From assembly GCA_027946365.1 (NCBI GenBank), contig JAPEUQ010000009.1, forward strand, positions 434,001 through 498,000: DNA of 64,000 nt, written 5' to 3'. Below are positions 35,162-46,950 of this stretch, one piece after another. The notes under the pieces were generated by a model. It was not told the origin of the DNA. It searched no databases and saw only the letters and a list, made by a program, of their open reading frames with translations. The position numbers and the translations under genes are program-made. The stretch is from Kalmusia sp. IMI 367209 (taxonomy: Eukaryota > Ascomycota > Dothideomycetes > Pleosporales > Didymosphaeriaceae). The stretch's first letter is position 1. Each line of letters starts with the position of its first letter.

Positions 35162-36295
35162 ATGTTTTCCGCACGCAATCTATTCGTAGCTTACGCTTTT
35201 CTGGGCGTTATCGCGCTCTGGGGTAGTATGCTTGTAAACGGAACTCTGGATGCTATCACAGATGCTAAATTAGTTGGCAAACTTCCAAGTGGCCGTCCAC
35301 TTATGGTTCGAATTACTGGAGTTCCCTTGGTGGATAACGGTCTATCCACGCTCATTGCATTCTTTGATGGAATCACCAACGGTTCGGTCCTAGCGTCGCA
35401 TCTGCTACTTCTGGATCTTGTCTGTGTCATTCAATGCGTAATGATTTGGCTTATGGTGGACGGTCCCAGCTTGCGAGAGAGATCGTTATTGATGCGCAGG
35501 TATGAAAATGCTCGAAGTGGTCCCATTCATTGCTAACTCATGCAAAACAGTCCAGTGAGCTGGGGAGTGGCCTGGCATATCATCGGGGTGGCGGTGATAT
35601 TTCCAGCCTACTGTGCATCTCGCCCCGGAACGCCACATGAGCACCGCAATAACTTGACAGTTGACGACAGCTATGCACTCATTCCAGCTGCAGTCCTCTC
35701 TTTCGTTCCTGCTATTCTCATGACGATACCGCCATTAGTATCTTGGACCACACATCAGCAGCAGCTCGCTATACTCTTATATCAATTCACACCCATCATT
35801 TTCAGCATAATCTGGCAGCTGTCTGGAGCAGTGACCGGCCGAATCCATTACCGGAAAGATAGTAACGCCACAGCTCAACGAAATGCGATCCGAGTATACG
35901 TTGTCGCAGCTATCAGCGCAAGCATTGGACACCTTTACGTCCTTGCAACGGCCTTATTTTCTTCAGATCCCGTGGGTCTTCTCGCTGATATATTCCTGCC
36001 GCAACCCCGGAAGCTTAGTGAATTTCCTGCCGATCGATTAACGGCGGGTGCCCATCTCTTCAGCCAGTACGACTACCTGATTACTACTCTGACGTGTTTG
36101 GCGTATATTTATACGCAGAGGGAAATTTTCTTGAGCAATTTTGCAAACTTTACGAAGCCCACATTGATTGTAGTACTCGCGTTGGTATCGGTGTTACTAG
36201 GACCGGGTACAACGTTGATGCTCGCCATGTGGGCTCGAGAGCGCTCCGTCTCTCCTCGCTCTACGATTGAAGGGAAATCATCATTGAAACATTAG
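35162..36295 (+). CDS. Multi-pass membrane protein, AscI/AurD-like candidate cyclase or hydrolase
   Basis: Two exons (35162-35499, 35551-36295; intron 51 nt with a TGCTAAC branch) give 360 residues. I count about seven or eight hydrophobic helices. The first luminal loop carries a GTLDAITDAKLVGKLPSGRPL-type segment with charged residues that are unusual for a transporter, and acidic residues recur at helix ends. Length, topology and this loop match, from memory, the fungal AscI-type membrane protein family, which includes terpene cyclases and the epoxide hydrolases of polyene-pyrone pathways. No terpene prenyltransferase is nearby. With a monooxygenase head-to-head and a PKS downstream, opening or cyclising an epoxide is the more attractive role. 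The start is the first ATG (35162). Family membership is a recollection, not a search result. Confidence 0.7.
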
Positions 36296-36669
36296 CTTAC
36301 ATATGCTGAGGGGGCAAAGGAATGGGGCATGGTTAAAGCTCGAGAAAAAAGACCTGGCCGTCCGGGGCGAGGTAGGAAGCCTAAAAAGCTTGTGGAGTAC
36401 GGAGCGTAAGGCATATGATCAAGGCAGTATCATCATGAAATGCATATGAATTCTATCCATCTAATCTTATGAGATTGTTCCATCGATTGTTGTCGGTGCA
36501 GAAATTGACGGTGCGGGCGTGAGAAGCACGTGAGCGCTTCATTCGGTTTAGCGAGATTTGATAGTCTCATATCTTCATGATATTCTATCTTCAGCCTTGT
36601 ATTTCACTCGATCTCTAAGATTTCACAGCAAACGTATGCCTTCTCAGACATCAGAGCTCTCCGTGCCCG

Positions 36670-36700
36670 CCCCGTTCCGTAGATCTACGTAGGAACGGGG
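36670..36700. promoter_or_regulatory. 9-bp inverted repeat upstream of PKS
   Basis: CCCCGTTCC (36670-36678) and GGAACGGGG (36692-36700) are perfect inverted arms around a 13-nt centre that is itself mostly palindromic (GTAGATCTAC). It could be a protein-binding palindrome or a cruciform-prone relic of a small mobile element. Its function is unknown. Confidence 0.5.
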
Positions 36701-36817
36701 AGGCTCGGCGTCCATGTCCGTTCCTCCCCGCCCCCTGTTCTCTCCGCCTCCGATCTACGCATGGTCACCGGCGCTCCGTATGTCCCCCGTATCTGATATA
36801 CATATCTCGGCGGAAAA

Positions 36818-36835
36818 GATCGGCTAATACCGATC
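36818..36835. promoter_or_regulatory. CGG-N6-CCG palindrome, candidate Zn2Cys6 binding site
   Basis: GATCGG-CTAATA-CCGATC is a perfect 6-bp inverted repeat with a 6-nt spacer, about 155 bp before the PKS start codon. Inverted CGG triplets with fixed spacing are the classic targets of dimeric Zn2Cys6 regulators, and N6 spacing is known for the Ppr1 class. It is a likely site for the regulator encoded at 29196-31294. Confidence 0.6.
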
Positions 36836-36990
36836 AAAGTCCGTATGTCCCGGATAATCACGCCCCGTCTACCAGCCTTAGGCAGGTACACATAGTACCT
36901 ACTATGATCATGACCACGCAACCCTTCATGGTCAAGGCAGTCCCAAAGAGCGAATACTCTTAGGGCGAAGTGCAACACATACCTCTCATC

Positions 36991-39900
36991 ATGCCGGGGC
37001 TTGTGTACAACGACCTTTCATCACCATGGTCGTCTTCTGCAAGCACCCATTCGACAAATCCAGACCATGAGCCGGTCATCAATGATGATGACTATCCGGC
37101 CATTTCTTTTCCGGGATATGCGGAGAAACCTCTCTCGCAACAACTCGAGCCCATTGCGGTGGTGGGCATGGGTCAGTTTCACCACTTCATTTTTCTCTGA
37201 AATCTGCTGACCCTATCAGGATGTCGACTTCCAGGAGACGTGAGCTCACCAGCACAATTTTGGGACATGATGATAAATCAGAAGACTGGACAATCGCCTC
37301 GTGTTCCATCGTCTCGATTCAATATTGATGCCCATTTCCACCAAAACAATGAACGCCCAGGTAGCTTCAACGTGCTTGGCGGCTATTTTATCAACTCTAG
37401 CCTACAGGAATTCGACCCGTCCGCGTTCGGAATCACACCTATTGAGGCCATGTGGATGGATCCCCAGCAGCGGAAACTGTTGGAGGTCGTCTGGGAGACA
37501 TTCGAATCGGCTGGCTTGTCATTACAAAAGCTTGAAGGATCGAAGACCGCCGTCTTTGTGGGGAGTTTCACAAGTGACTATCAGCAAATGACGTTCAAAG
37601 AGCCTGATTTTCGGCATTCTTATGCGGCAACAGGAGTTGATCCTGGTCTGATCAGTAATAGAATAGGTCATGTCTTTAATTTGAATGGTCCCTCCATCGT
37701 GGTCAATACGGCTTGTTCAAGCTCTGTCTACGCCATTCACAATGCATGTAATGCTCTCCGGAACAAAGAGTGCTCCGGCGCTGTGGTAGGGGGAACCAAC
37801 CTAGTTTTGACTGTTGATCAGCACAGTGAGTTTCACAGTCCTAGAAGCTTGAGTTTGTTGCTTACCATCATGAATGTAGTGAATACCGCTAAGCTAGGTG
37901 TACTATCGCCAACGTCCACTTGTCAAACATTTAATGAAGAGGCGAATGGCTATGGTCGGGCGGATGGCGTTGGTGCTGTACTTTTGAAACGACTGAGTGA
38001 TGCCATTAGGGATGGTGATCCCATTCGTGGTGTCATTAGGTCCAGTGCAGTAAATTCGTAAGTCAGACTCTTGATGGCAACAATAACCGACTCACTGCAA
38101 CTACAGAAACGGAAAAGTGCCTGGTCTAGGCATCACACATCCCGGCTTCGATGGGCAGGAAGCTGTGATCAGACATGCATACCAGCGAGGTGGAGATCTT
38201 GACCCCAGGCTCACAGGCTTCTTCGAATGCCACGGCACGGGAACTGCCATTGGGGATCCTTTGGAAGTTCACGCAGTCTCCATGGCCATGAACGAGCACC
38301 GGACACCTAATGAGCCGCCTCTGCTCATTGGCGCTGTCAAACCAAACATTGGACATTCAGAAGCCGCATCCGGCTTGTCCGCCCTCATCAAAGCAGTCTT
38401 AACCGTGGAAAAGGGAGTGATACCACCTACGCGAGCTGTTATCAACAAAAACCCGAAAAGTAAGTTAAGTCGTTATCACCATCCATGGAGATTCTAATAT
38501 TGCTTAGTCTTGTGGGACCAGTGGCAAGTAGACGTGACCACAAAACCTACACCATTTCCTGCGCATCTTCCTGTAAAACGCGTGAGCGTCAATTCTTTCG
38601 GTTATGGTGGAACAAATGCACACATGATAATAGAGTCTTCCGAATCCTTCACCTCGTCTCAATCATACCTCACGGCAGAAACTGGAAAGACGAAACCGCC
38701 ACGGAGCAATGTTCAGCGCCGACGCCCTCACTTGCTTGTTCTATCAGCCCACGACAAGGTTACAATGTCGCGAAATATTGACGCTCTCGGCAAAGTTGTT
38801 TCAAACTACAAACTTCTGGATCTTTCTTACACCCTTGCCAATCGCAGATCTCATCTCGCCAGTCGAGGTTTCGTCGTCGCTAGCTATGCATCGCTTGAAA
38901 CAGCATTTGCAGAAGACCATAGTGCTTTCACATTTGCAGAAAGGAAGCAATCCCCTACAATTGGTTTTGTATTCACAGGACAAGGGGCCCAGTGGCCTCG
39001 GATGGGTGCTGAGTTGATGCAATATCACCCTAGCTTTTTGAAAACCATCAGGCATCTAGACCGAATGCTGGAGGACCTTCCTGACGCCCCTGAATGGACT
39101 CTTGAGGATGTCTTACTCGCTTCAGAAGATCAATCACCAGTGAATGAAGCTGCGTTCGCCCAGCCTCTCTGCACAGCGATCCAGATTGCTCTTGTAGATC
39201 TCTTAGCAACTTGGGGAGTTACGCCTAAGGTTTCTGTTGGGCACTCTTCCGGAGAGATCGGTGCTGCGTATGCCTCCGGATTATTAACCGCAGCGGAGGC
39301 TATCGCTGTTGCTTATTATCGAGGCAAAGCAGTTGCATCTGTGCAGACAGATGGAGCGATGCTGGCCGTTGGACTTGGTGCAGAAGATGTGCAGCCATAC
39401 ATTGAACAACTTCAAAATCGCGTTTCGATTGCGTGCCACAACTCACCCGCCAGCGTTACACTATCAGGAGATGCGGAAGCCCTTCAGGAAGTCAAATCGA
39501 GCCTTGATTCTAGATCAATATTCGCTCGTTTGGTGAAAACCAACGGTAAGGCATACCACTCCAACCATATGGCCCCGGTAGCTGCGATTTATGCGGACTA
39601 CTTAAGTACTGCCAAATCCTTCATTGGGCATGAAGCAACCGTTCAGACTCCAAGCTGCATGGTTTCTTCTGTCACGAATGCCATTATTCCCGTGGACACT
39701 GTTTTGGATGAAACATACTGGAGCCTCAATCTGCTCAACCCCGTATTGTTCAATCAGGCCTATCAAACTATCGCCACAAGTCCACAAATTGCCGACGTTA
39801 ATATGTTCATCGAAATTGGCCCTCACTCTGCGTTAGCCGGACCTATCAAGCAAATTAGAGCTGCATTTGGCTACAAGCATGACTACGCATCAACCTTGGT

Positions 39901-42900
39901 GCGCGGCACAGACTCCGCCGCGCGGTTGCTTGCACTAGCCGGTGAACTTTTCCTGCGAGACTACAAACATCTCGATCTCGATCGTGTCGCTTCAATCGAG
40001 CATCGCCTTCCGGGCGGTAAATCGGAAATTCAAAGGGGACAATTTCTCGTAGATCTTCCAACCTACCAATGGGTCTACAGAAAGACACTGTGGGCAGAAC
40101 CTCGTGCTGCTAAGGAGCATCGACAGCCCACTCACGCCAGACATGATATTCTGGGCTCCCGCATCCCAGGGGCAGGGAAAACTCTGTGGAGGAATGTTCT
40201 ACGTATTCGCGATGTTCCTTGGCTGAAGCATCATTCACTCGGTGGCGAAGCCGTTTTCCCCGCTGCTGGCTACTTCTCGATGGCCATCGAAGCTCTTACC
40301 CAACTCAACGAACTCAGTGAGAGTCCAAAGCATTCTGAAGGATATCTTCTCCGTGACGTTTCCATCAAGAAGGCTTTAATAACGCCCGACACCGACGAAG
40401 GTATTGAAGTGTTGTTCACAATGGCTCCGTCAATCAAAAATGAAACAGATAGTACGACAGAATGGTGGGATTTTACCGCATCCTCCATTTCACAGGATAA
40501 AGAACAGATGGATCACGTATCCGGCTCCATTACTTTAGTATCGCATACCGAACGGCCATCTCCCCGCCCCCTTCCATTTCTTTCTCACCGGGCAAGCGGC
40601 AAAGCTTGGAACCAGGCTTTACGCGACGTTGGGTTTGACTATGGGCCCTCTTTTCAAGACATGGACAATATTCAATCTGATGGAGCAAACTATCATGCCT
40701 CCGCCGACACGTGCGTGAAAGCAGAATCCGGTATTATGCAAGGAGAGTCGCGATACGTAATCCACCCCGGGGTTCTAGACTCATGCCTACAGCTCATTAT
40801 AGTTTCTATCTATGCTGGTCGCATTAACAACATGACTTGCGGTGCAGTACCGATCCAGGTAGACGAAGTGGCCATATGGCAACCTACGCTGCACCAACTT
40901 GAAGAAACTGCCGCAAAAGCTTTCTCATGGACCCATCAGCGCGGTTTGCGATCATTTGTGAGCGGGACCGAACTTGTTTCAAAGGACGGCTCACTACTCA
41001 TGCGTATCTCCGACATGCGCTGTACAGCCTACGAAGCTGCCGTACCCCAGAAACCTACGACAGACGTTGCTTCACAACCATACCAGCAGCTAGTGTGGAA
41101 ACCTGACGTGGATCACTTGCGTCTCGCCAATGTTACTGAGAAATACAATATTCTCTCCTTCACACAACTTTGTCTTTTCAAGCGTCCTAGCATCAGGATA
41201 CTTGAGATCGGCTCAAAGCACCTCGTGAACATACTTGGTCAGGTACCAAATGCAGACTATTGCGTTCTTCAAAAGGGCATCTCGATCGATGTATCGTCAT
41301 ATCCCAGCGTCCAGCACATTGATCAAGACATTCACAACCTAGATGACGATCACAGCGTATCTGAGAAGTCGTTCGACTTAGTAATCGCACCCGCAGAATT
41401 GCTCAAAAATGAGACTTCCGTGACACGGATTCAAACGATGATAGCTTCCGGCGGACAGATTCTTTGGGACTCCGAGAGCAGTTACGAAATCTCAACAATT
41501 GACGCTACATCAGAACAAGCATTTGGAACAATGCATGAAGCTAGGCTCTATTACAGAAATCAGGCTCCTGAATCTATCGGGTTGGTACAAAATGCTCTCC
41601 AGACAATTGGCTGGTCAACGAGTGTCGTTCCGCTCGACGATGCAGTACTGAATCCACCCATACATCAACACGTCATCATGCTGGAAGGTCTAGAAGGCTC
41701 ATTGCTTTCGTCGATCACAGAGCAAGAGTTCGTTGCGGTTCAATCTATTGTTGACAATGCGGCATTCATCCTTTGGGTCACACCTGGGGGTGTGTTGAAT
41801 GGCAACAAGCCTGAATTTGCTATGATAGCAGGTCTAGCTCGATCAGTTAGATCGGAGCAGGCAATGCTCAAGTTTGTCACTTTGGACTTCGATGCGGACA
41901 CATGTTCGATGGAACGTGTTGCAGAAGTCATCGCAGGAGTCATACACGAAGGAAGTGACCAAGTTCAAGGGCGACTGGAAAGTGAATACTCCATGTCCCA
42001 TGACCAAGTCTACATTAGTCGCCTGACTCCGAACGCCGACCTCAATAAGGCATATTCTCCTCAGAACGAAGCAGTTCCTACGCCATTCACGAGTGACCTC
42101 AACTTTGTTGGAAAAATTCAAAAAGGCTCTGTTGCATTTGAAAGTGACCTACGGGTTAATGAGCCATTGTCAGCCAACGAGGTTGAGGTGCAGGTTCTTG
42201 TCGGTGGCCTCACGAGAGATGGTGCTCTTGTCATCACGGGTACGGATTATCCCACAACCTTCAGCCATGAGATCGGTGGCATTATCACGCGGGTTGGATA
42301 CCAGGTCCGTGATCTCGCAGTGGGCGATAGTGTTGCTGGCTTCAACTTTGACAAGTTTGCAAGCCACCAGAGAGCTTCCCCTGAATTGGTACAAAAGGTT
42401 TCCAGGGAGTCACTGGGCGACTTTGTTTCTCTCCTCATGCCATTTGCGACCGCTCTGCATGGGCTCACACTTGCCAGCATACAAGTGTTCGACACGGTTC
42501 TTATACTCGAGGGAGCTGGAACTGCTGGAGCAGCTGCAATACAAGTGACACAACTTTTAGGTGGTATCCCGTACGTTGCTGTAGAGAGCGATGCCGAAGC
42601 GAAACTCGTCACCAGTCAGCTGAATGTACCTATCGAACGCATCATCGTGACACCTAACGGCTCCAAGCTTGCTCTTTTCGAGCAACTCACTGGATTTAAA
42701 GCTCCTGATGTAGTTTTCAGCTCCGGTTCGACGAGCTCAGCTCTTGCGCGGGAAGCTTGGAGATTCCTCGCGCCTTTTGGTCGTTTCGTCGACGTTGGTC
42801 GTAAGGAGGTTCTCAAACGTGAAATGACAGACAACGTCCCTTTCCGCCGCGGTGCAAACTATCTTTCGTTTGATATACTTGGCCTCTACAAACATAAGCC

Positions 42901-44221
42901 GAAAGTATTGTCTCGAATATTACAATCACTGGTTTCGTTGTTCGATAAAGGCTCCATATGGCCGGTTGGACCTATATCAGCATTCCCTGTCGCCAACATC
43001 CAACAAGCAGTCGCATCTCTGAAGGACACGTTCACGTCCGGTCGTACATTGATTGAGTACAAATCATCGGAAACACCGTTAGCGTTGTTGCCTTCACGTC
43101 CAACAGTTTCTTTCCGCTCGGATGCCAGCTACCTCCTTGTCGGTTGCCTCGGAGGTCTCGGTCGTAGCCTTACCACATGGATGATGGAACACGGCGCTCG
43201 GCGTTTTGTCTTTTTATCTCGATCTGGCACCGATGCCGAAGCAGCTGCTCTGTTGGTGCAGAGTCTCGAGGAAGCAGGCATGAATGTATTAGTCGTCAGA
43301 GGTGATGCTAGTGTAAAGGAAGATGTAGAGCGCACGATTGCGAGCGTACCTCCGGAATTTCCTGTGCGTGGTGTAGTCCATGCCGCCATGGTGTTGCGCG
43401 ACGGCCTTTTCGCGCAAATGACATACGCCGACTGGCAGACGTCAACGCGGCCTAAAGTCATGGGTGCTCAGAATCTCCACGAATGTCTCGTTGGCCAGCC
43501 ACTGGACTTCTTCGTTATGACTTCCTCCGTGTCCGGTGTTCTAGGTACACCAGCTCAGTCCAACTATGCAGCGGCGAATGCCTACCTCGACAGCCTTGCA
43601 AGCTATCGACGCGCTCGCGGCCTTCCAGCGACATCGATCATTCTTCCCATGGTTCTGGGAGTGGGTGTTGTAGCAGAGAACTTCGGCATTGAAGAATCAC
43701 TCAAGAGAAAAGGCATGTACGGCATTGAAGAGGAAGAGCTGCTCAACGGATTTGGTGCCGCCTTACACACTGAGGCAGACCACGTAGTCGTTGGTCTCGA
43801 CCCACAGCGATTAAGCAAAGCCAAACCTGAAGACACAGACAGTTTTTGGCAGGCGGACCCACGTTTCGATGTGTTGGAATCCACGATGGCAGCCGGATCC
43901 ACTTCGAGGACATCCGGGGTGGACGACTCTATTATTGAAGCTATCAAGAACAGTGCTTCTCCCGATGCGGCCCGAAAACTCGTCATTACGCACTTTTTCG
44001 GCAAGCTAGTGCGCCTTCTCCTTCTCGACACAGATGAACCCGATGAAGGTCGCAGTATAGCCAGCTATGGACTTGACAGCATGATTGGTGCTGAGCTACG
44101 GACATGGATCTTTCGTGAGTATGGAATCGATGTGTCGATCCAGCAGTTGCTGGCGCCCACATTCACGGTGCCAAAAATTGCAGATCTGGTCCTTAGTGGG
44201 ATGGGCTCTGGTGCTAAGTAG
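36991..44221 (+). CDS. Highly reducing polyketide synthase, KS-AT-DH-(psiMT)-ER-KR-ACP
   Basis: Five exons (36991-37171, 37220-37825, 37880-38057, 38107-38459, 38508-44221) give 2343 residues. Introns are 48, 54, 49 and 48 nt. Domains in order: ketosynthase (about 54-480; active Cys 226 in NTACSSS, His in CHGTGT and in KPNIGHS), acyltransferase (about 580-900; Ser 686 in GHSSGE), dehydratase (about 980-1280; His 1015 in HSLGGEAVFP, Asp 1197 in HPGVLDS), a shortened methyltransferase-like core (about 1310-1450) whose ILEIG strand is not followed by the glycine-rich SAM loop, enoylreductase (about 1640-1960; GAGTAG replaces the usual nucleotide-binding GGVG motif), ketoreductase (about 1978-2200; GGLGRS, Tyr 2126) and acyl carrier protein (Ser 2297 in GLDSM). 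There is no thioesterase or reductase domain, so release is by pyrone formation or a trans enzyme. The ATG at 36991 fits the usual short N-terminal leader. Confidence 0.95.
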
Positions 44222-44991
44222 GCATTTTGGGAATGAAATGTATGGGTGTGGGTTGTTTCCTTTGCACGGATTTTCTCAAGACTTTCATGTTAACAATTTC
44301 ATACAACATGCGCACTATCATTTATGTATTTTCACATCTCATATCATTTGGCTTTACAAGATACTGCACTTCATAACGGTCCACCAGGCCGTGACTGGAA
44401 CTTATTGCATAATTGTTCGGAGTCCAGTCCTTGAGCTTGACACGTTTCATAGTCATATTCAAATACTAGCATGATGATCAAAGCCATCCATGAGGAAGTG
44501 AGTTAAATGATGATTTCGACGGTAGTGATCGAGGTTGCAGATGGCGCAATGTTTGGACCCGTTATCGAGCTCATCAAATGTTCTAAAGTGTCGGCGTCTG
44601 AATGAGCATTATCGTTTAACGAGATGCCTCAATACAGGCACCATGGATCACCTAGAAGGAGTAGTACACCAAGGCGCCTACTACAAAAATGAAAGGTTGA
44701 TGAACGCTATAGTATTCTGCGTAAAGTCATTTCCCAAGTCTTATTCAGTAATAATGCAATGGATGCAAATCTAGAAGCTATTTATGAAAGACTCTTGACG
44801 GCCATCTCAGGCTATGCTTCGTGGGGAACTAGACAGTTGCACGTGAATGAAGTTTCAACCCATATATTAATCTGGAATCAATTGTTCATATCATGCCTCC
44901 AATGGGTAGGTCTACGTTGATGGATGATCGTGTAGGTGGTTCTGCTGTAGCCAGATCTCTGAAGCCCCGCTCAAATACAACAATCGTAACT
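44222..44991. other. Intergenic between convergent PKS and O-methyltransferase
   Basis: The 770-bp shared 3' flank is A+T-rich. A 79-codon open frame at 44535-44774 has no motif and is not accepted. Nothing else is seen. Confidence 0.5.
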
Positions 44992-46329
44992 TCAACCCTT
45001 CCACACAGCTTCTATTAGGCTTAAAGAGGCGCCTGGAAGCGTAGTAGCTCCTTGAAAGATGAATCTACCATCGGCTGCTCCAAACAGCTTCTTCCAGTCA
45101 GTCTCCGTTCTCTCTCGGCTGTTGTAGGCACACATCATGAATAGGTCGAGATATCTAAGCTGCGTTAGAAATGTGCTTACCGTTTCAGGTTTAGACCCAC
45201 CTTTCTCTCTTCTTGCTCAATAGTAAGTCAACACCATCCTCCATTACGTGCTCATAAACCATAATTCTCGCTCCCTTCTTCAGAGCTGGCACTAGGCTTC
45301 GAAGTATCTGTATGCAATATTTATCGCTCCAGTTATGGAATATCCAGCGAAAGAAGTAGACATCTGCTCCTTTTGCGGTTTGTGGCGTAAAGAAGTCGTG
45401 CACGGTAAAGTCAATACGGCTCTTCAGTTGTGTAGGGAGCAGTCGCCTTCCCTCCTGAATCTCGCCTTCCTTATCTTGGACAATGAATCGCATATGCTTA
45501 GTAGCTCCAGCTAATTTCATACTGACACTCCCGTGCCCTCCTCCAACGTCAACGACAACGAAGTCATCGCGGTCGTGATCATCAGAGGTCCAAGGAAAAG
45601 AGTCCATGAGATGTTGGGTATGCAAGCCTTCACCGCCAGTGAAGAATCGCATCGCACCGCCAAACCTTCTTCCTCTCTCTGGATTCTCGGCTAAGAAGTC
45701 GTAGATGCCTAGCTCTGTACTGTTGGCAATGTTATATGCCGTCTTGTTCGGCTCCTCCGACCCCGCGAATCTTCCTAGAGCTTCGGGGAAATGATCTGTC
45801 GCAGGTCCAAGCTCATTAAGAATCATTCCCATGGCATCGAAGGCATCGGCATTGGTGGTTAGCATACGCGTCGTGTCGGAGTGCGCGACGTAATCAGTTG
45901 AAGGTTCCGTGAAAAAGCCAATCGTTATGGAGTATCGAAAAAGTCGCGTTAAAATGTCTATATTGACTCCAACGGATCTTGCAATGCTGTGATAAGAGAT
46001 AGAACCTGCGAGAGGAACATGATGGGGCAGCCTGAGCGAATAAATCAACTTCAATGTGAGCACGTCGGTGACCTGAACCGATTAGCATCGGTCAAAATAC
46101 AAGCACACGCAATACACACACTCCACATCATCTCGAACATGTACGCTTCTGGACTTTGCACACGAAGTCGAAGCTTATGTGTTGCATTAAGAAGCTCTGT
46201 TCGTGCCTTGTCGACTTCTAAGGCAGGGATAGCGTCGCTCGTGGGTACTGATGCGTCCTGGTGTGTAGCTCCGTCGATCAATTCAGCATTTCGCAAGATA
46301 TCCCTAGCGAGCTCCACGATGGAATCCAT
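44992..46329 (-). CDS. SAM-dependent O-methyltransferase (class II plant/fungal type)
   Basis: Three exons (46329-46120, 46072-45201, 45154-44992; introns 47 and 46 nt) give 414 residues. The N-terminal half is the helical dimerisation and winged-helix region (the LGIYDFLAENPERGRRF segment is typical). The Rossmann half has motif I DVGGGHGS for SAM binding, an acidic end to the next strand and a FHNWSD block whose His is the expected catalytic base. The last exon closes the fold with YLDLFMM and an LSLIEAVW strand. It transfers a methyl group to a hydroxyl, for example the 4-hydroxyl of a pyrone. It lies convergent to the PKS, 770 bp away, so it is very likely part of the same pathway. The protein is cytosolic with no targeting signal. 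Confidence 0.9.
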
Positions 46330-46950
46330 AGCAGTAGCTCAGAAGTTTTCGCGGGGTTGAGGATCAACAAGAATCTTCTGAAGCTACCCAAGTAACAAGA
46401 CAAAGGGTAGAAGCCAAAATATAGTAAAGGTGAGGTAGCTGCGAGCCGGGAGTAGGAACGCAAAGGGTGTTTACAATTGTTTTTAACACGCTATTCGAGC
46501 ACTAGTAGCTAGACATTCCCATAAAACGCTCAATTAGCAAACTTATGTACGTGTGATATTGAGGATAGATGAGATGTGGAGCCTGCGCCAAGACGCCAGG
46601 AGCCACACCAACGTAATCAGACATATTCCTCGGCTCAATGCTAAGCGCAGCCCGCATCCCCATGCACCTCACCAGGATATTTTTCTCCATTTCTTTCTAT
46701 TCAAGATCGTTACATTTATCATTCTATTTTATTTTGTCAGCTTGATTTTTTCTAGCGGGTGATCGTCTCTCCGTCTACGCCTCTCTGCTACGTTCGAAGA
46801 GTCGACGCTAATTGACTCTGGTTCGTGTCATGTGGCAATACCTCGTATTGCTCAGCCGCAGCATTGTAAGAGGCGATGCCCTACATTTAAACTGTCGCAT
46901 GTAGGCATTGATCCTACACATATCATTGATGTTTCTCTTTTCCCACCACA
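46330..46950. other. Intergenic, divergent promoter of O-methyltransferase and HET gene
   Basis: 620 bp without a supported gene. Short frames at 46502-46762 have no motif. No clear CGG palindrome like that of the PKS promoter is visible. Confidence 0.5.

Larger units (their letters stand above)
36296..36990. promoter_or_regulatory. PKS promoter region
   Basis: This 695-bp spacer before the PKS ATG includes the hairpin at 36670-36700 and the CGG-N6-CCG palindrome at 36818-36835. A CCGTATGTCCC motif occurs twice (near 36776 and 36840). No gene is visible. Confidence 0.55.

Noticed and set aside
32997..44221. Direct equation of the cluster with aurovertin or citreoviridin synthesis
   Set aside because: The monooxygenase appears to be of a different flavin class, the PKS methyltransferase core is degenerate and a DUF3237 gene is added. 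Only a family resemblance is claimed.
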